Part shown: one piece after another, positions 10,218 to 19,373 of the stretch
Numbering within the stretch: position 1 is the first letter of the stretch
How the letters are laid out: each line of letters opens with the position of its first letter
Source of the DNA: Sphingobium lactosutens DS20
GTDB taxonomy: Bacteria; Pseudomonadota; Alphaproteobacteria; Sphingomonadales; Sphingomonadaceae
Length of the DNA: 64,000 nt
Assembly (NCBI RefSeq): GCF_000445105.1
Contig: NZ_ATDP01000082.1
Span: forward strand, 124,001-188,000
Direction of reading: 5' to 3'
Position numbers and translations under genes: made by a program
The notes under the pieces: model-generated
The model's input: only the letters and a program-made list of their open reading frames with translations
Told to the model about the DNA's origin: nothing
Databases searched by the model: none

Positions 10218-10406
10218 ATGACTCTCAAGGCCAGGGCCATGGAAAAGGTCGAGCGGGCGGGGATATCCAATTACAGCTTTGACGAAGACGTGCTTGTCAT
10301 GTGTGGCGTGCGCTACACGATTGATGTGTGTGACTGTGGTGAGGCGGATTGCGACGGCGTCAAATTGACCCGCCACTTGGCCGCCATCAATCGCAACCTG
10401 CAATAG
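10218..10406 (+). CDS. Small Cys-containing hypothetical protein
   Basis: Unrecognised 62-residue protein with a plausible ribosome site (CAGGAG) upstream of the ATG and a promoter-like sequence before it. Four cysteines occur, three of them in VCDCGEADC near residues 45-53, which could bind a metal. The predicted pI is near neutral and there is no signal peptide. It stands alone between hslV (divergent) and a tRNA gene. Confidence 0.6.
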   Translation: MTLKARAMEKVERAGISNYSFDEDVLVMCGVRYTIDVCDCGEADCDGVKLTRHLAAINRNLQ

Positions 10407-10488
10407 GCCTGTACATCGTTGTGTTGTCCGAGAATGAGGATAATCCAGGATCGGGTAAAGCATTTTGCGTCCGATCCGCGCGAAGCGG

Positions 10489-10517
10489 TTGACAGGCTAC
10501 GTCGCCAATGCCAAAGG
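10489..10517 (+). promoter_or_regulatory. Possible tRNA-Val promoter
   Basis: A perfect TTGACA at 10489-10494 with a 17-nt spacer leads to a poor -10 (CAAAGG). It lies 19 bp before the mature tRNA 5' end, which suits a tRNA promoter, but the -10 is weak. Confidence 0.3.
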
Positions 10518-10535
10518 CCGCCTCCTCCTTACAGG

Positions 10536-10610
10536 GGGCGCGTAGCTCAGCGGTAGAGCACACCCTTCACACGGGTGGGGTCACAGGTTCAATCCCTGTC
10601 GCGCCCACCA
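10536..10610 (+). tRNA. tRNA-Val (anticodon CAC)
   Basis: Full cloverleaf: acceptor GGGCGCG/CGCGCCC, D-arm GCTC…GAGC, anticodon stem CACCC/GGGTG around loop TTCACAC (anticodon CAC), T-arm ACAGG-TTCAATC-CCTGT, and encoded CCA at the 3' end. It reads GUG codons. Confidence 0.96.
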
Positions 10611-10727
10611 TCATCCTTCGCGGTGATGGTTGGACAGTATATTTCCCAGCATTGATCTTTTCTTGTCCATGACGCTAAGCCAGCGCCATCATGCGGTGCG
10701 GCAGCGCGCCCAGTGGAAAGGACGATC

Positions 10728-12956
10728 ATGCCCCCTTATCTGAAATTCGGCGCGGCTCTTGGCGCATTGCTGGTTATCAACAGCGTGCCGAGCCATGCGG
10801 CCGAGAATGGCCAGCTGACATTGGAACGGGTTTTCGCCAGTCCCGATCTTGCCGGCCCGCAACCACGTGCGCTCAAACTCTCTCCCGACGGCACGCTCGT
10901 CACCTTGCTGAAGCCGCGCGCGGACGAAAAGGAGCGGCTGGACCTGTGGGCCATCGATACGCGCTCCGGGGCGGAGCGGATGCTGGTGGACTCCAAGAAG
11001 ACGGGCAGCGGCGCTGCGTTGAGCGAAGCGGAAAAAATGCAGCGTGAGCGTGACCGATCGGTTGCCGGCAGCACGGGCATCACCAACTATGACTGGTCGC
11101 CCGATGGCAAAACCATATTGGTGCCTGTTGACGGCGACCTGTATCTGGCGGCGCTTGATGGCAAGGTCACGCGGCTGACCGATACGCCGGGGGGAGAACT
11201 CAACGGCGTGGTCAGCCCGAAGGGCGGTTTCGTGTCTTTCGTGCGCGACGGCAATCTGTTCGTCCAGCCCATCGGCGGGGCGGAACGTCAAATCACGCAG
11301 GGTGCAAGCGACACCCTGAGCTGGGGTGTGGCCGAATTTGTCGCGCAGGAGGAAATGGATCGCCGCACCGGCTATTGGTGGTCGCCCGATGACCGGATGA
11401 TCGCCGTCGCGCGCGTGGACGAAAGCCCCGTCGGCATCGTTACCCGCACGGCGATCGGCGGCGAGGGCACGAAGGTCTATCAACAGCGCTATCCCGCCGC
11501 TGGCACGCCCAACGCCATGGTCGACCTGTTCGTGATGAAGCCTGACGGGTCAGGGCAGGTCCAGGTCGATCTTGGCCCGGACAAGGATATTTACCTGGCG
11601 CGCGTGGACTGGTCGAAGGATGGTCGCACGCTCTTTGTCCAGAGGGAAAGCCGCGACCAGAAGCGCCTCGATCTGCTTGCCGTCGACCCGATGACCGGCA
11701 AGGCGCGGATCGTGCTCACTGAAACGGCGAAAAGCTGGATCAACCTGTCCAATAATTTCCATCCCTTGCGTGACGGCAGCTTTTTGTGGTGGTCGGAGCG
11801 TTCGGGCCATGGCCATCTGTATCGCGTTGACGGAAAAAAATGGACCGCGCTCACCAACGGCGATTGGGAAGTGCGGGACGTTGTCGGCGTGGACGAGGAC
11901 AAAGGCCTTGTCTACTTCACGGGCAATCGCGAAACCCCGCTTGAGCAACAGCTCTACGTCACATCCTTCGCCACGCCGGGCCGAGCGCGACTGTTGACCA
12001 GTGCGGGGTGGTGGAATGATGCCGTCATGGACGATGCGGCAAGCCGGGTCGTCGTGTCGCGCCAGAATACGGACCAGCCCAAGCAGGTTTATCTGGCCGA
12101 TAGCGACGGCAGGCAATTGCAATGGTTGTCGCAGAACGCGCTGACGGGCGATCATCCCTACGCGCCCTATGTCGCAAGTCACGTCAAGACGCGCTTTGGC
12201 ACGGTGAAAGCGAAGGATGGCACGACGCTCTATACCAAGATGCTGACGCCGCCCCTGGAGCCGGGCAAGCGCTACCCGGTCTTCATGATCCATTATGGCG
12301 GCCCCGGCGGCGGCCGGCAGGTGACGAACAGCTGGTCGGGCGCGCTCAATCAATATCTGGTCGATCGCGGCTGGATCGTCTTTGCGATCGACAATCGCGG
12401 CACGCCCGATCGCGGCAAGGCGTTCGAGGACCATCTGTATCGGGCGATGGGCACGGTCGAGGTGGAGGACCAACTGACCGGCGTCGAATGGCTCAAAAAT
12501 CAGCCCTTTGTCGATGCCGATCGGATCGCCACCTATGGCTGGTCCTATGGCGGCTATATGTCGCTCAAATTGCTGGAGAAGGCGCCAGGGACATTTGCAG
12601 CCGCGGTTGCGGGCGCCCCGGTGACGAAGTGGGAACTGTACGACACCCATTATACCGAACGCTATCTGGGCCAGCCGCAGGACAAGCCGAGTGCCTATCC
12701 GGCTGCCGGGGCGGTCGAAGACTCGGTCAAGATCAGCGATCCGATGCTGCTGATCCACGGCATGTCGGACGATAATGTCGTGTTCGACAATGCCACGGCA
12801 CTGATGGCGAAGATGCAGAGCGGGGCGGTGCCGTTCGAGATGATGGCCTATCCGGGGCAAACACACCGCGTCGGCGGGCCGGGCATCGGCGTGCATCTGT
12901 GGCGCACGATTGAGAATTTCCTGGCCGACCATGCCGGCGGCCCGACAACCCGATAA
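10728..12956 (+). CDS. S9 family dipeptidyl peptidase IV-like serine peptidase
   Basis: Secreted prolyl-oligopeptidase-type enzyme, 742 residues. A signal peptide runs from residue 1 to about 24 and ends in SHA-AEN. Next comes the DPP-IV beta-propeller domain with WSPDD repeats and the double-Glu region (QEEMDRRTGYWWSP) that binds the substrate N-terminus. The C-terminal alpha/beta hydrolase holds the serine (YGWSYGGYMSL), aspartate (HGMSDDNVVF) and histidine (GQTHRV). This predicts removal of X-Pro or X-Ala dipeptides in the periplasm. Start ATG 10728 has a good AAGGA site 5 nt upstream; a GTG 15 bp earlier would spoil the signal peptide. Confidence 0.9.
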   Translation: MPPYLKFGAALGALLVINSVPSHAAENGQLTLERVFASPDLAGPQPRALKLSPDGTLVTLLKPRADEKERLDLWAIDTRSGAERMLVDSKKTGSGAALSEAEKMQRERDRSVAGSTGITNYDWSPDGKTILVPVDGDLYLAALDGKVTRLTDTPGGELNGVVSPKGGFVSFVRDGNLFVQPIGGAERQITQGASDTLSWGVAEFVAQEEMDRRTGYWWSPDDRMIAVARVDESPVGIVTRTAIGGEGTKVYQQRYPAAGTPNAMVDLFVMKPDGSGQVQVDLGPDKDIYLARVDWSKDGRTLFVQRESRDQKRLDLLAVDPMTGKARIVLTETAKSWINLSNNFHPLRDGSFLWWSERSGHGHLYRVDGKKWTALTNGDWEVRDVVGVDEDKGLVYFTGNRETPLEQQLYVTSFATPGRARLLTSAGWWNDAVMDDAASRVVVSRQNTDQPKQVYLADSDGRQLQWLSQNALTGDHPYAPYVASHVKTRFGTVKAKDGTTLYTKMLTPPLEPGKRYPVFMIHYGGPGGGRQVTNSWSGALNQYLVDRGWIVFAIDNRGTPDRGKAFEDHLYRAMGTVEVEDQLTGVEWLKNQPFVDADRIATYGWSYGGYMSLKLLEKAPGTFAAAVAGAPVTKWELYDTHYTERYLGQPQDKPSAYPAAGAVEDSVKISDPMLLIHGMSDDNVVFDNATALMAKMQSGAVPFEMMAYPGQTHRVGGPGIGVHLWRTIENFLADHAGGPTTR

Positions 12957-12965
12957 GCGATCATG

Positions 12966-13676
12966 CTATCGCCAGGCGTGGAACACCGCCCGGCGATAGC
13001 GGTCCTTGCGGCGGAAGGGCATGGCCCATTTGCGCCACCCTTTGTTGTCGAGCGCCTCGGGCATAACGGCAAAGCGCGTATAGCCAAAACGCCGGCACAT
13101 CTCGCGCAGGGCCAGGATATTGGGCGCCCAGAAATTGGTCGGGTCGCGGTCGAGTTCCAGTTCCGTGAACAGACGCATCGCAGGCACCGGTTCGTGGCGC
13201 AGCGCCGTCACCGTCTCCAGCACCAAATGATCCCGGCTCATCGCGGCGGCGGCTTCCAAAATGCGATAGGGGTCCGTGACATGATAAAGAACGCCGAGCA
13301 GCAGGACGGTGTCGAACTGGCCCAGTTCCTCTACCCGATGCTGGGCAACGTCCAGGTCAAGCGATCGGACCTTTGATCCAAAGCGGGCGTGCGCGTGATC
13401 GAACCCGCTCTTGTCGCCCCATCCCTGACCCGACCAGCAGAAATGATCCGTCGCCAGGACTTCGGCCGCGCCGCGTTTTTCGGCTTCAAAGGAAAAAAAT
13501 CCGTCCCACGCACCGATGTCGAGCACGCGCCGACCGGCCAGCGGCTGATTGAAAATCTGGTCGGCCTCCTCGCGCAGCGATGCGAGCGGTTTGATGCCTT
13601 CCACCTGTTCGCCATCGGGAAATTCGAAACTGTGAAACCATTGCTGGGGCAGGGGGGGCAACGAACGGGACGACAT
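12966..13676 (-). CDS. SAM-dependent methyltransferase, CmoB-like
   Basis: Class I methyltransferase of 236 residues. The SAM-binding glycine motif is VLDIGAWDGFFSFEAEKRGA near residue 50, then VLATDHF and LLLGVLYHVTDP. The overall pattern (FHSFEFPDGEQVEGIKPL at the start, FGYTRFAVMPEALDNKGW near the end) resembles the DUF1698/CmoB-related group, which includes tRNA wobble-uridine modification enzymes, but the substrate cannot be read from sequence. I start at 13676 (MSSRSLPPLPQQW); the open frame upstream lacks similarity. Confidence 0.75.
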   Translation of the reverse strand: MSSRSLPPLPQQWFHSFEFPDGEQVEGIKPLASLREEADQIFNQPLAGRRVLDIGAWDGFFSFEAEKRGAAEVLATDHFCWSGQGWGDKSGFDHAHARFGSKVRSLDLDVAQHRVEELGQFDTVLLLGVLYHVTDPYRILEAAAAMSRDHLVLETVTALRHEPVPAMRLFTELELDRDPTNFWAPNILALREMCRRFGYTRFAVMPEALDNKGWRKWAMPFRRKDRYRRAVFHAWR

Positions 13677-13836
13677 CAATGGATTTTCCGATGACAGGAG
13701 GAAGGGGAAGGGCGGTCGACTAAGGACGTGGCAGTGGCGCGCTATGGGATCGAAAAGCCCTTCTTTCTGGACAAACGCCCCAGTATCGCTATGCCGCCCC
13801 CTCCGCAATATGTGCATCGGAGTGGAGTTTTCAGTC

Positions 13837-14862
13837 ATGGGTTACAAGGTCGTCGTCGTCGGAGCCACCGGGAATGTGGGCCGCGAAATGCTGACCATTC
13901 TCGCCGAGCGCGAGTTCCCGATTGACGAGATCGCGGCGGTCGCATCGCCGCGGTCGCAGGGCACCGAAATCGAATTCGGTGAAACCGGCAAGATGCTCAA
14001 ATGCAAGAATATCGAACATTTCGACTTTACCGGCTGGGATATCGCCCTGTTCGCCGCCGGGTCCGGCCCAACGGCTGAATATGCGCCCAAGGCTGCGGCG
14101 GCCGGCTGCGTCGTGATCGACAATAGCTCGCTCTATCGCATGGACCCGGACGTTCCGCTGGTCGTGCCGGAGGTGAACCCGGAAGCGGTCGATGGCTATA
14201 CGAAGAAGAATATCATCGCCAATCCCAACTGCTCGACCGCGCAGATGGTGGTGGCCTTGAAGCCTTTGCATGACGCAGCGACGATCAAGCGTGTCGTCGT
14301 TGCTACCTACCAGTCGGTTTCCGGCGCGGGGAAGGCTGGCATGGACGAGTTGTTCGAGCAGAGCCGCAACATCTTCGTCGGTGATCAGGCCGAACCCAAG
14401 AAGTTCACCAAGCAGATCGCCTTCAACGTGATCCCGCATATCGACGTTTTCCTGGACGATGGATCGACCAAGGAAGAATGGAAGATGGTGGCGGAGACGA
14501 AGAAGATCCTCGACTCGAAGGTCAAGGTCACGGCGACATGCGTGCGCGTGCCGGTCTTTGTCGGCCACAGCGAGGCGCTCAATATCGAGTTTGAAAAGGA
14601 GATTTCGGCGAAGGAAGCGCAGGATATCCTGCGCGAGGCGCCGGGCATCATGCTCGTCGACAAGCGGGAGGATGGCGGTTACGTCACGCCTGTCGAATGC
14701 GTCGGTGATTATGCGACCTTCATCAGCCGGGTGCGGGAAGATTCGACGGTCGAAAACGGCCTCAACATCTGGTGCGTCAGCGATAATCTGCGCAAGGGCG
14801 CGGCTCTGAACGCCGTGCAGATCGCCGAACTGCTGGGACGCCGTCACCTCAAAAAGGGCTGA
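13837..14862 (+). CDS. asd: Aspartate-semialdehyde dehydrogenase
   Basis: NADPH-dependent reduction of aspartyl phosphate to the semialdehyde, leading to lysine/diaminopimelate, threonine and methionine. The Rossmann start is YKVVVVGATGNVGREML, the catalytic cysteine is in IANPNCSTAQMV near residue 130, and the SVSGAGKAGMDEL and GHSEALNIEFE regions are present. With the ATG at 13837 the protein has 341 residues, as expected. An upstream in-frame GTG/ATG adds only low-complexity sequence. Confidence 0.95.
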   Translation: MGYKVVVVGATGNVGREMLTILAEREFPIDEIAAVASPRSQGTEIEFGETGKMLKCKNIEHFDFTGWDIALFAAGSGPTAEYAPKAAAAGCVVIDNSSLYRMDPDVPLVVPEVNPEAVDGYTKKNIIANPNCSTAQMVVALKPLHDAATIKRVVVATYQSVSGAGKAGMDELFEQSRNIFVGDQAEPKKFTKQIAFNVIPHIDVFLDDGSTKEEWKMVAETKKILDSKVKVTATCVRVPVFVGHSEALNIEFEKEISAKEAQDILREAPGIMLVDKREDGGYVTPVECVGDYATFISRVREDSTVENGLNIWCVSDNLRKGAALNAVQIAELLGRRHLKKG

Positions 14863-14869
14863 TCGCCCG

Positions 14870-15553
14870 ATGGTAGCCGGCGTTGGCGGAGCGTGGCGTT
14901 CTTTGCCGCGCCCGCAACGCCGGATGATCCTGCTGCTGCTGGCGGCCATCGCGATCGCCAATGTCGCGCAACCCTTTCCCGATCTCGCACCGCTTCAACA
15001 TGGCCCGACCCTTGTTCTCGCGCTAGTCGCCCCCTGGTTGCTGCAGCGCTGGCCCTTGTCCGATCGGGCGGTGGGCTGCGTCTGGCTGTTTCTGTTGCTC
15101 CATAGTTTCGCCGCCAGGTGGATTTACAGCTATGTGCCTTATGACGATTGGGCGCGACTGCTGACCGGTCATGATATCTCCGGGCTTCTGGGCCTGCGCC
15201 GCAATGGCTTTGACCGCCTTGCGCATTTTGCATTCGGCGCGTTGCTGATGGCGCCCTTGGCGGAAGTCGTGCAGAGGTATGGCAGGATGGCACACCGCTG
15301 GAGCCTCGCCTTCGCCTTTGCCGCCGTCGGGCTTGGCAGCGCGCTCTATGAAGTCTTCGAATGGCTGTTGACCATCGTCGCGGCGGGCGGGACGGCCGAT
15401 TACCATAATGGTCAGCAGGGCGATCTCTGGGATGCGCAAAAGGATATGGCGATCGCGCAGGCCGGCGCTGCGCTGACAGTCATACGCCTGTTGCGCCAAG
15501 GCGGGCGACCCCATATCGGCAAGCTGCATTTGCCGGAAAAGGAACAGCATTGA
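14870..15553 (+). CDS. YjdF-like (DUF2238) integral membrane protein
   Basis: Inner-membrane protein of 227 residues with about six hydrophobic helices. The family pattern YSYVPYDDWARLL, RNGFDRLAHFAFG and YEVFEWLL matches the DUF2238/YjdF group, whose function is unknown. It begins 7 bp after asd and its TGA overlaps the ATG of the next gene (TGATG), so it is probably in one transcript with both. Confidence 0.7.
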   Translation: MVAGVGGAWRSLPRPQRRMILLLLAAIAIANVAQPFPDLAPLQHGPTLVLALVAPWLLQRWPLSDRAVGCVWLFLLLHSFAARWIYSYVPYDDWARLLTGHDISGLLGLRRNGFDRLAHFAFGALLMAPLAEVVQRYGRMAHRWSLAFAFAAVGLGSALYEVFEWLLTIVAAGGTADYHNGQQGDLWDAQKDMAIAQAGAALTVIRLLRQGGRPHIGKLHLPEKEQH

Positions 15554-16314
15554 TGACCGACCTGCCGATCGAACGTCATGACATCAAGGGGGTCGACGGC
15601 CTGCCAATCGCCGTGCATATGGTCGGGCAGGGGCGGGACCTGGTGCTGATCCATGGCTATTTCTCCAATGCATGGACCAACTGGATCCGTTATGGCCATG
15701 CTGCAAAGCTGGTAGAGGCGGGATTTCGGCTGATCCTGCCGGACCTGCGCGGTCACGGGGAAAGTGCAAAGCCGCATGACGCCGCCGCCTATCCGCCAGA
15801 CGCACTGACCGATGACAATCTCGGACTTATCGAACAGCTGGGCCTGACCGATTATGACCTTGGCGGTTATTCCCTCGGCGCGCGTACCACTGTGCGGATG
15901 CTGGCGCGCGGCGCGACACCCCGCCGCGTGATCTTGAGCGGCATGGGGTTGCGCGGCCTTACCCAGACGCTCGACAATGGCGGCTATTACACCAATGTCC
16001 TCACCAATCTCGGCACTTTCACGCGCGGCACGTCGGAATGGATGACCGAAGCCTTTTTGAAAACGACCAAGGGCGATCCGGTCGCGCTACTGCATATTCT
16101 CAAGACCTTTGTCGACACGCCCGCTGACGTCATCGCCAATTTCCCGCAGCGCGCGGCTGTCATCTGCGGTGCGGACGACGACAGCAACGGCAGCGCGCAT
16201 GAGTTGGCGGACATTTTGCGCGACGGCCGCTATCTCGAAGTGCCCGGCAATCATATGAACGCCGTGACGCGCAAGGAGCTGGGGCAGGCGATGGTGGATT
16301 TCCTCACCGCTTGA
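15553..16314 (+). CDS. Alpha/beta hydrolase
   Basis: Hydrolase of 253 residues with a standard catalytic set: oxyanion region HGYFSNAWTNW, nucleophile elbow GGYSLGARTT (Ser), acid region CGADDDSNGS and histidine in PGNHMNAV near the end. There is no signal peptide, so it is cytoplasmic. The substrate is unknown; an esterase or lactonase is plausible. The start ATG overlaps the preceding stop. Confidence 0.8.
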   Translation: MTDLPIERHDIKGVDGLPIAVHMVGQGRDLVLIHGYFSNAWTNWIRYGHAAKLVEAGFRLILPDLRGHGESAKPHDAAAYPPDALTDDNLGLIEQLGLTDYDLGGYSLGARTTVRMLARGATPRRVILSGMGLRGLTQTLDNGGYYTNVLTNLGTFTRGTSEWMTEAFLKTTKGDPVALLHILKTFVDTPADVIANFPQRAAVICGADDDSNGSAHELADILRDGRYLEVPGNHMNAVTRKELGQAMVDFLTA

Positions 16315-16366
16315 CTGTGTCGGTGGAGCAAGTCAGTCTCCCGGCATAACGTTCAGGGGACTATCC

Positions 16367-18187
16367 ATGAAAATCGCGATTTCGCTGGCCGCGCTTGCGG
16401 CCGCCCTTGTTGCAACGCCTGCGCTGGCGCAGGCCGTACCCCCCGCTGCGCCTACAGCGACGGAAGCGGAAGCCTTCCTGACCAAGGCGGAAAAGGCGCT
16501 GTTCGACCAGTCGATCATCAGCGGCCGGGCGGCATGGATCAACGCAACCTATATCACCGACGACACGGACGCGATCGCATCCTATTTCGGGGCGATCGAT
16601 ACCAGGCAGCGGGTCGATTTCGCGCTGGAGGCGGCGAAATATGCCGCCGCGCCGGGCCTGTCCGCTGAAACAAAGCGACGGCTCAACCTGTTGCAGACCG
16701 CGTTGACGCTGCCCGCGCCGACAACGCCCGGCGCCGCTGAGGAACTGAACGAACTCGCGACGAAGCTTCAGTCGGCTTATGGCAAGGGCAAGGGAACGCT
16801 CAAGGGCCAGCCGATCAACGGCAGCGATATTGAGGAGCAGATGGGGATCAACCGCAATCCCGATGAGCTCAAGGAAATGTGGGTCAGCTGGCACGACAAT
16901 GTCGGCGCGCCCATGCGCGACGATTATGTCAAACTGGTCGGCATTGCGAACGCCGGGTCCAAGGAACTGGGCTTTACCGATACAGGTGCCATGTGGCGTT
17001 CGAAATATGACATGCCCGCCGACGACTTCGCCAAGCTGACCGACAAGATCTGGGCCGAGGTCAAACCGCTCTATGACGAGTTGCATTGCTACACGCGCAC
17101 CAAACTGAACGAAAAATATGGCGATGCGGTGCAGCCAGCGACCGGGCCGATCCGCGCCGACCTGCTGGGCAATATGTGGGCGCAGGAATGGGGCAATATC
17201 TATGATATCGTCGCGCCCGCAGGCGCCGGCGACCTTGGCTATGACGTTACCGAATTGCTAGCCGCCAAGGGCTATGACCCGGTCAAGATGGTCAAGGCCG
17301 GCGAGGGTTTCTACAGCTCGCTCGGCTTCGATCCGTTGCCGCAGACATTCTGGGAACGCTCTCAGATCGTCAAGCCCCGGGACCGTGAAGTCGTCTGCCA
17401 TGCATCGGCCTGGGACCTCGACAACAAGGACGATATCCGCATCAAGATGTGCACCAAGGTGAATGGCGACGACTTCGTCACCATCCATCATGAATTGGGA
17501 CATAATTACTATCAGCGCGCCTACCAGATTCAGAAACCGCTCTATCTGGACGGGGCCAATGACGGCTTCCACGAAGCGATCGGCGATTTCATCGCCTTGT
17601 CCATCACCCCCGATTATCTGGTGAAGATCGGCCTGCTCGATCCTGCCAAGGTGCCCGGCGCGGACAAGGATCTAGGGCTGCTCTTGCGCCAAGCCATGGA
17701 CAAGGTCGCATTCCTGCCCTTTGGCCTGCTGATCGACAAATGGCGCTGGGGCGCGTTCGACGGGTCCATCCCGCAGGACCAATATGAAAAGGGCTGGAAC
17801 GACCTGCGTCTGCAATATCAGGGCATCGTGCCGCCAGTTCCGCGTGATGAAACGAAGTTCGATCCGGGCGGCAAATATCATATTCCCGGGAACACGCCCT
17901 ACACCCGCTATTTCCTGGCCCGTGTGCTGCAATTCCAGTTTTACGAAGCGGCCTGCCGCCAGGCTGGCTGGAAGGGCCCGCTGCACCGCTGCTCCTTCTA
18001 TGGCAACAAGCAGGTGGGCGAAAAGCTCAACGCCATGCTGGAAATGGGCGCGTCGAAACCATGGCCCGACGCGTTGCAGGCTTTCACGGGCAAGCGGGAA
18101 ATGTCGGGCAAGGCGTTGGTCAATTATTTCGCGCCATTGCAGAAGTGGTTGATCGAACAGAATAAAGGCAAGTCTTGTGGCTGGTAA
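16367..18187 (+). CDS. M2 family peptidyl-dipeptidase A (ACE-like)
   Basis: Zinc metallopeptidase related to angiotensin-converting enzyme, 606 residues. A signal peptide covers residues 1-21 (ending ALA-QAV), placing it in the periplasm. Zinc ligands are in IHHELGHNYYQRAY (HExxH near residue 371) and FHEAIGDFIAL about 25 residues later. It should release C-terminal dipeptides. It may serve peptide scavenging together with the S9 peptidase at 10728. The length equals the single-domain bacterial ACE homologues. Confidence 0.9.
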   Translation: MKIAISLAALAAALVATPALAQAVPPAAPTATEAEAFLTKAEKALFDQSIISGRAAWINATYITDDTDAIASYFGAIDTRQRVDFALEAAKYAAAPGLSAETKRRLNLLQTALTLPAPTTPGAAEELNELATKLQSAYGKGKGTLKGQPINGSDIEEQMGINRNPDELKEMWVSWHDNVGAPMRDDYVKLVGIANAGSKELGFTDTGAMWRSKYDMPADDFAKLTDKIWAEVKPLYDELHCYTRTKLNEKYGDAVQPATGPIRADLLGNMWAQEWGNIYDIVAPAGAGDLGYDVTELLAAKGYDPVKMVKAGEGFYSSLGFDPLPQTFWERSQIVKPRDREVVCHASAWDLDNKDDIRIKMCTKVNGDDFVTIHHELGHNYYQRAYQIQKPLYLDGANDGFHEAIGDFIALSITPDYLVKIGLLDPAKVPGADKDLGLLLRQAMDKVAFLPFGLLIDKWRWGAFDGSIPQDQYEKGWNDLRLQYQGIVPPVPRDETKFDPGGKYHIPGNTPYTRYFLARVLQFQFYEAACRQAGWKGPLHRCSFYGNKQVGEKLNAMLEMGASKPWPDALQAFTGKREMSGKALVNYFAPLQKWLIEQNKGKSCGW

Positions 18188-18218
18188 GCCGGAGTAAAAG
18201 TCGGTAAACGGCCGCTTA

Positions 18219-19364
18219 ATGAGTGGGCCGGCTATCCTTCTTTCGCTGCTTTTTGGAACTGCCGTTGTGACGACGATCGCCCTGGCGATCGCCTTCGCAC
18301 ATTTCGGGAGGCAAAGGCATGTCCTGACATGGACCGCATCCTATGGTGCCGGCATCCTGCAGTGGCTGGCCAATGCCGCCGGCTTTTTCCTGCAAAGCGC
18401 CGCAATGTTCATCGTCACCGGAATCACGCTGATCGTCAGTGCGTCGCTGCTGGCGATCGGCATCCGGCAACGGTCCGGTCGGCCCGTGAACATCATGGCC
18501 TTTGCCGTCCCGGCGACCGTCGTATGTGTCGCGATTGCGGTCGCGATTGGCGTTTTTGGCAATCAGATCATGCAAGGCATGATCATTCCGACCTATGTCG
18601 GGCTGTTGCTGCTCGTCAGCGCAGCGTCGCTCTGGCCGCTCGACCGGGCGATGACGCCCCCGGAAAAGGCGCTTTTCGCCTGCCTCATCCTCTTTGCGCT
18701 GTGTCAGTTGGCGCTGGCTGTTTCGGCGACCTTCATTCGCAGTGCGACTGAAGGGAAGGATTTGTACCGCAATATCCTGAGCCTGGGTATGCCGACAATC
18801 TATGTCGGCACGGCCATTTCCGCTGTGCTGGTGGTCGCGGGCGACCTTGCCCAGCAATTGCGCAGCCAGATGCGCCATGATTCGCTGACGGAAGTGCTCA
18901 ATCGTCGCGGGCTGGAAGAAGCCGCGGCTCAGGCCATCGCCCAGGCGCGCCGCCATGACCGCCCCCTGTCCCTCGTCATTTGCGACCTTGATGGGTTCAA
19001 GGCGCTCAATGATACGTACGGGCATATTGCCGGGGATCATGCGCTCAAGGGCTTCGCGCGATTACTGACGCTGGCGGTGCGTCGCGGTGACATCGTCGGG
19101 CGGATGGGCGGCGACGAGTTCGGCCTGTTGCTGCAGGATAGCGACGCGCAGGCGGCCGCCGACGTGATGGAGCGGGTGCGGCTCGAGGTCGCCCATCTGT
19201 CCTTGCCGCGTGTCCCCGATGGCACGTTGCGCGCCAGCTTTGGCGTTGCCGCCTTGCTTGCCGACGATCGGACCTTGGAAGACATGGTCCATCGCGCCGA
19301 CGCGGCGCTCTACACCGCCAAGAAGCTGGGCAAGAACCGCGTCAGCATTGCCAGCGCCGCCTGA
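18219..19364 (+). CDS. Membrane-anchored diguanylate cyclase (GGDEF)
   Basis: Makes cyclic di-GMP from two GTP. About six transmembrane segments occupy residues 1-210 and a GGDEF domain follows. The active loop is intact (GRMGGDEFGLLL), and an RxxD inhibitory site (RRGD) sits exactly five residues before it, predicting product feedback. The N-terminal membrane part is an unidentified sensor. No EAL domain is present. A PilZ protein at 42744 could be one effector in the same cell. Confidence 0.9.
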   Translation: MSGPAILLSLLFGTAVVTTIALAIAFAHFGRQRHVLTWTASYGAGILQWLANAAGFFLQSAAMFIVTGITLIVSASLLAIGIRQRSGRPVNIMAFAVPATVVCVAIAVAIGVFGNQIMQGMIIPTYVGLLLLVSAASLWPLDRAMTPPEKALFACLILFALCQLALAVSATFIRSATEGKDLYRNILSLGMPTIYVGTAISAVLVVAGDLAQQLRSQMRHDSLTEVLNRRGLEEAAAQAIAQARRHDRPLSLVICDLDGFKALNDTYGHIAGDHALKGFARLLTLAVRRGDIVGRMGGDEFGLLLQDSDAQAAADVMERVRLEVAHLSLPRVPDGTLRASFGVAALLADDRTLEDMVHRADAALYTAKKLGKNRVSIASAA

Positions 19365-19373
19365 CCTGTCCTG

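Noticed and set aside
10536..10610. tRNA-Val as an attachment site for an integrated element
   Set aside because: No integrase, phage genes or repeated tRNA 3' end follow within the adjacent core genes.
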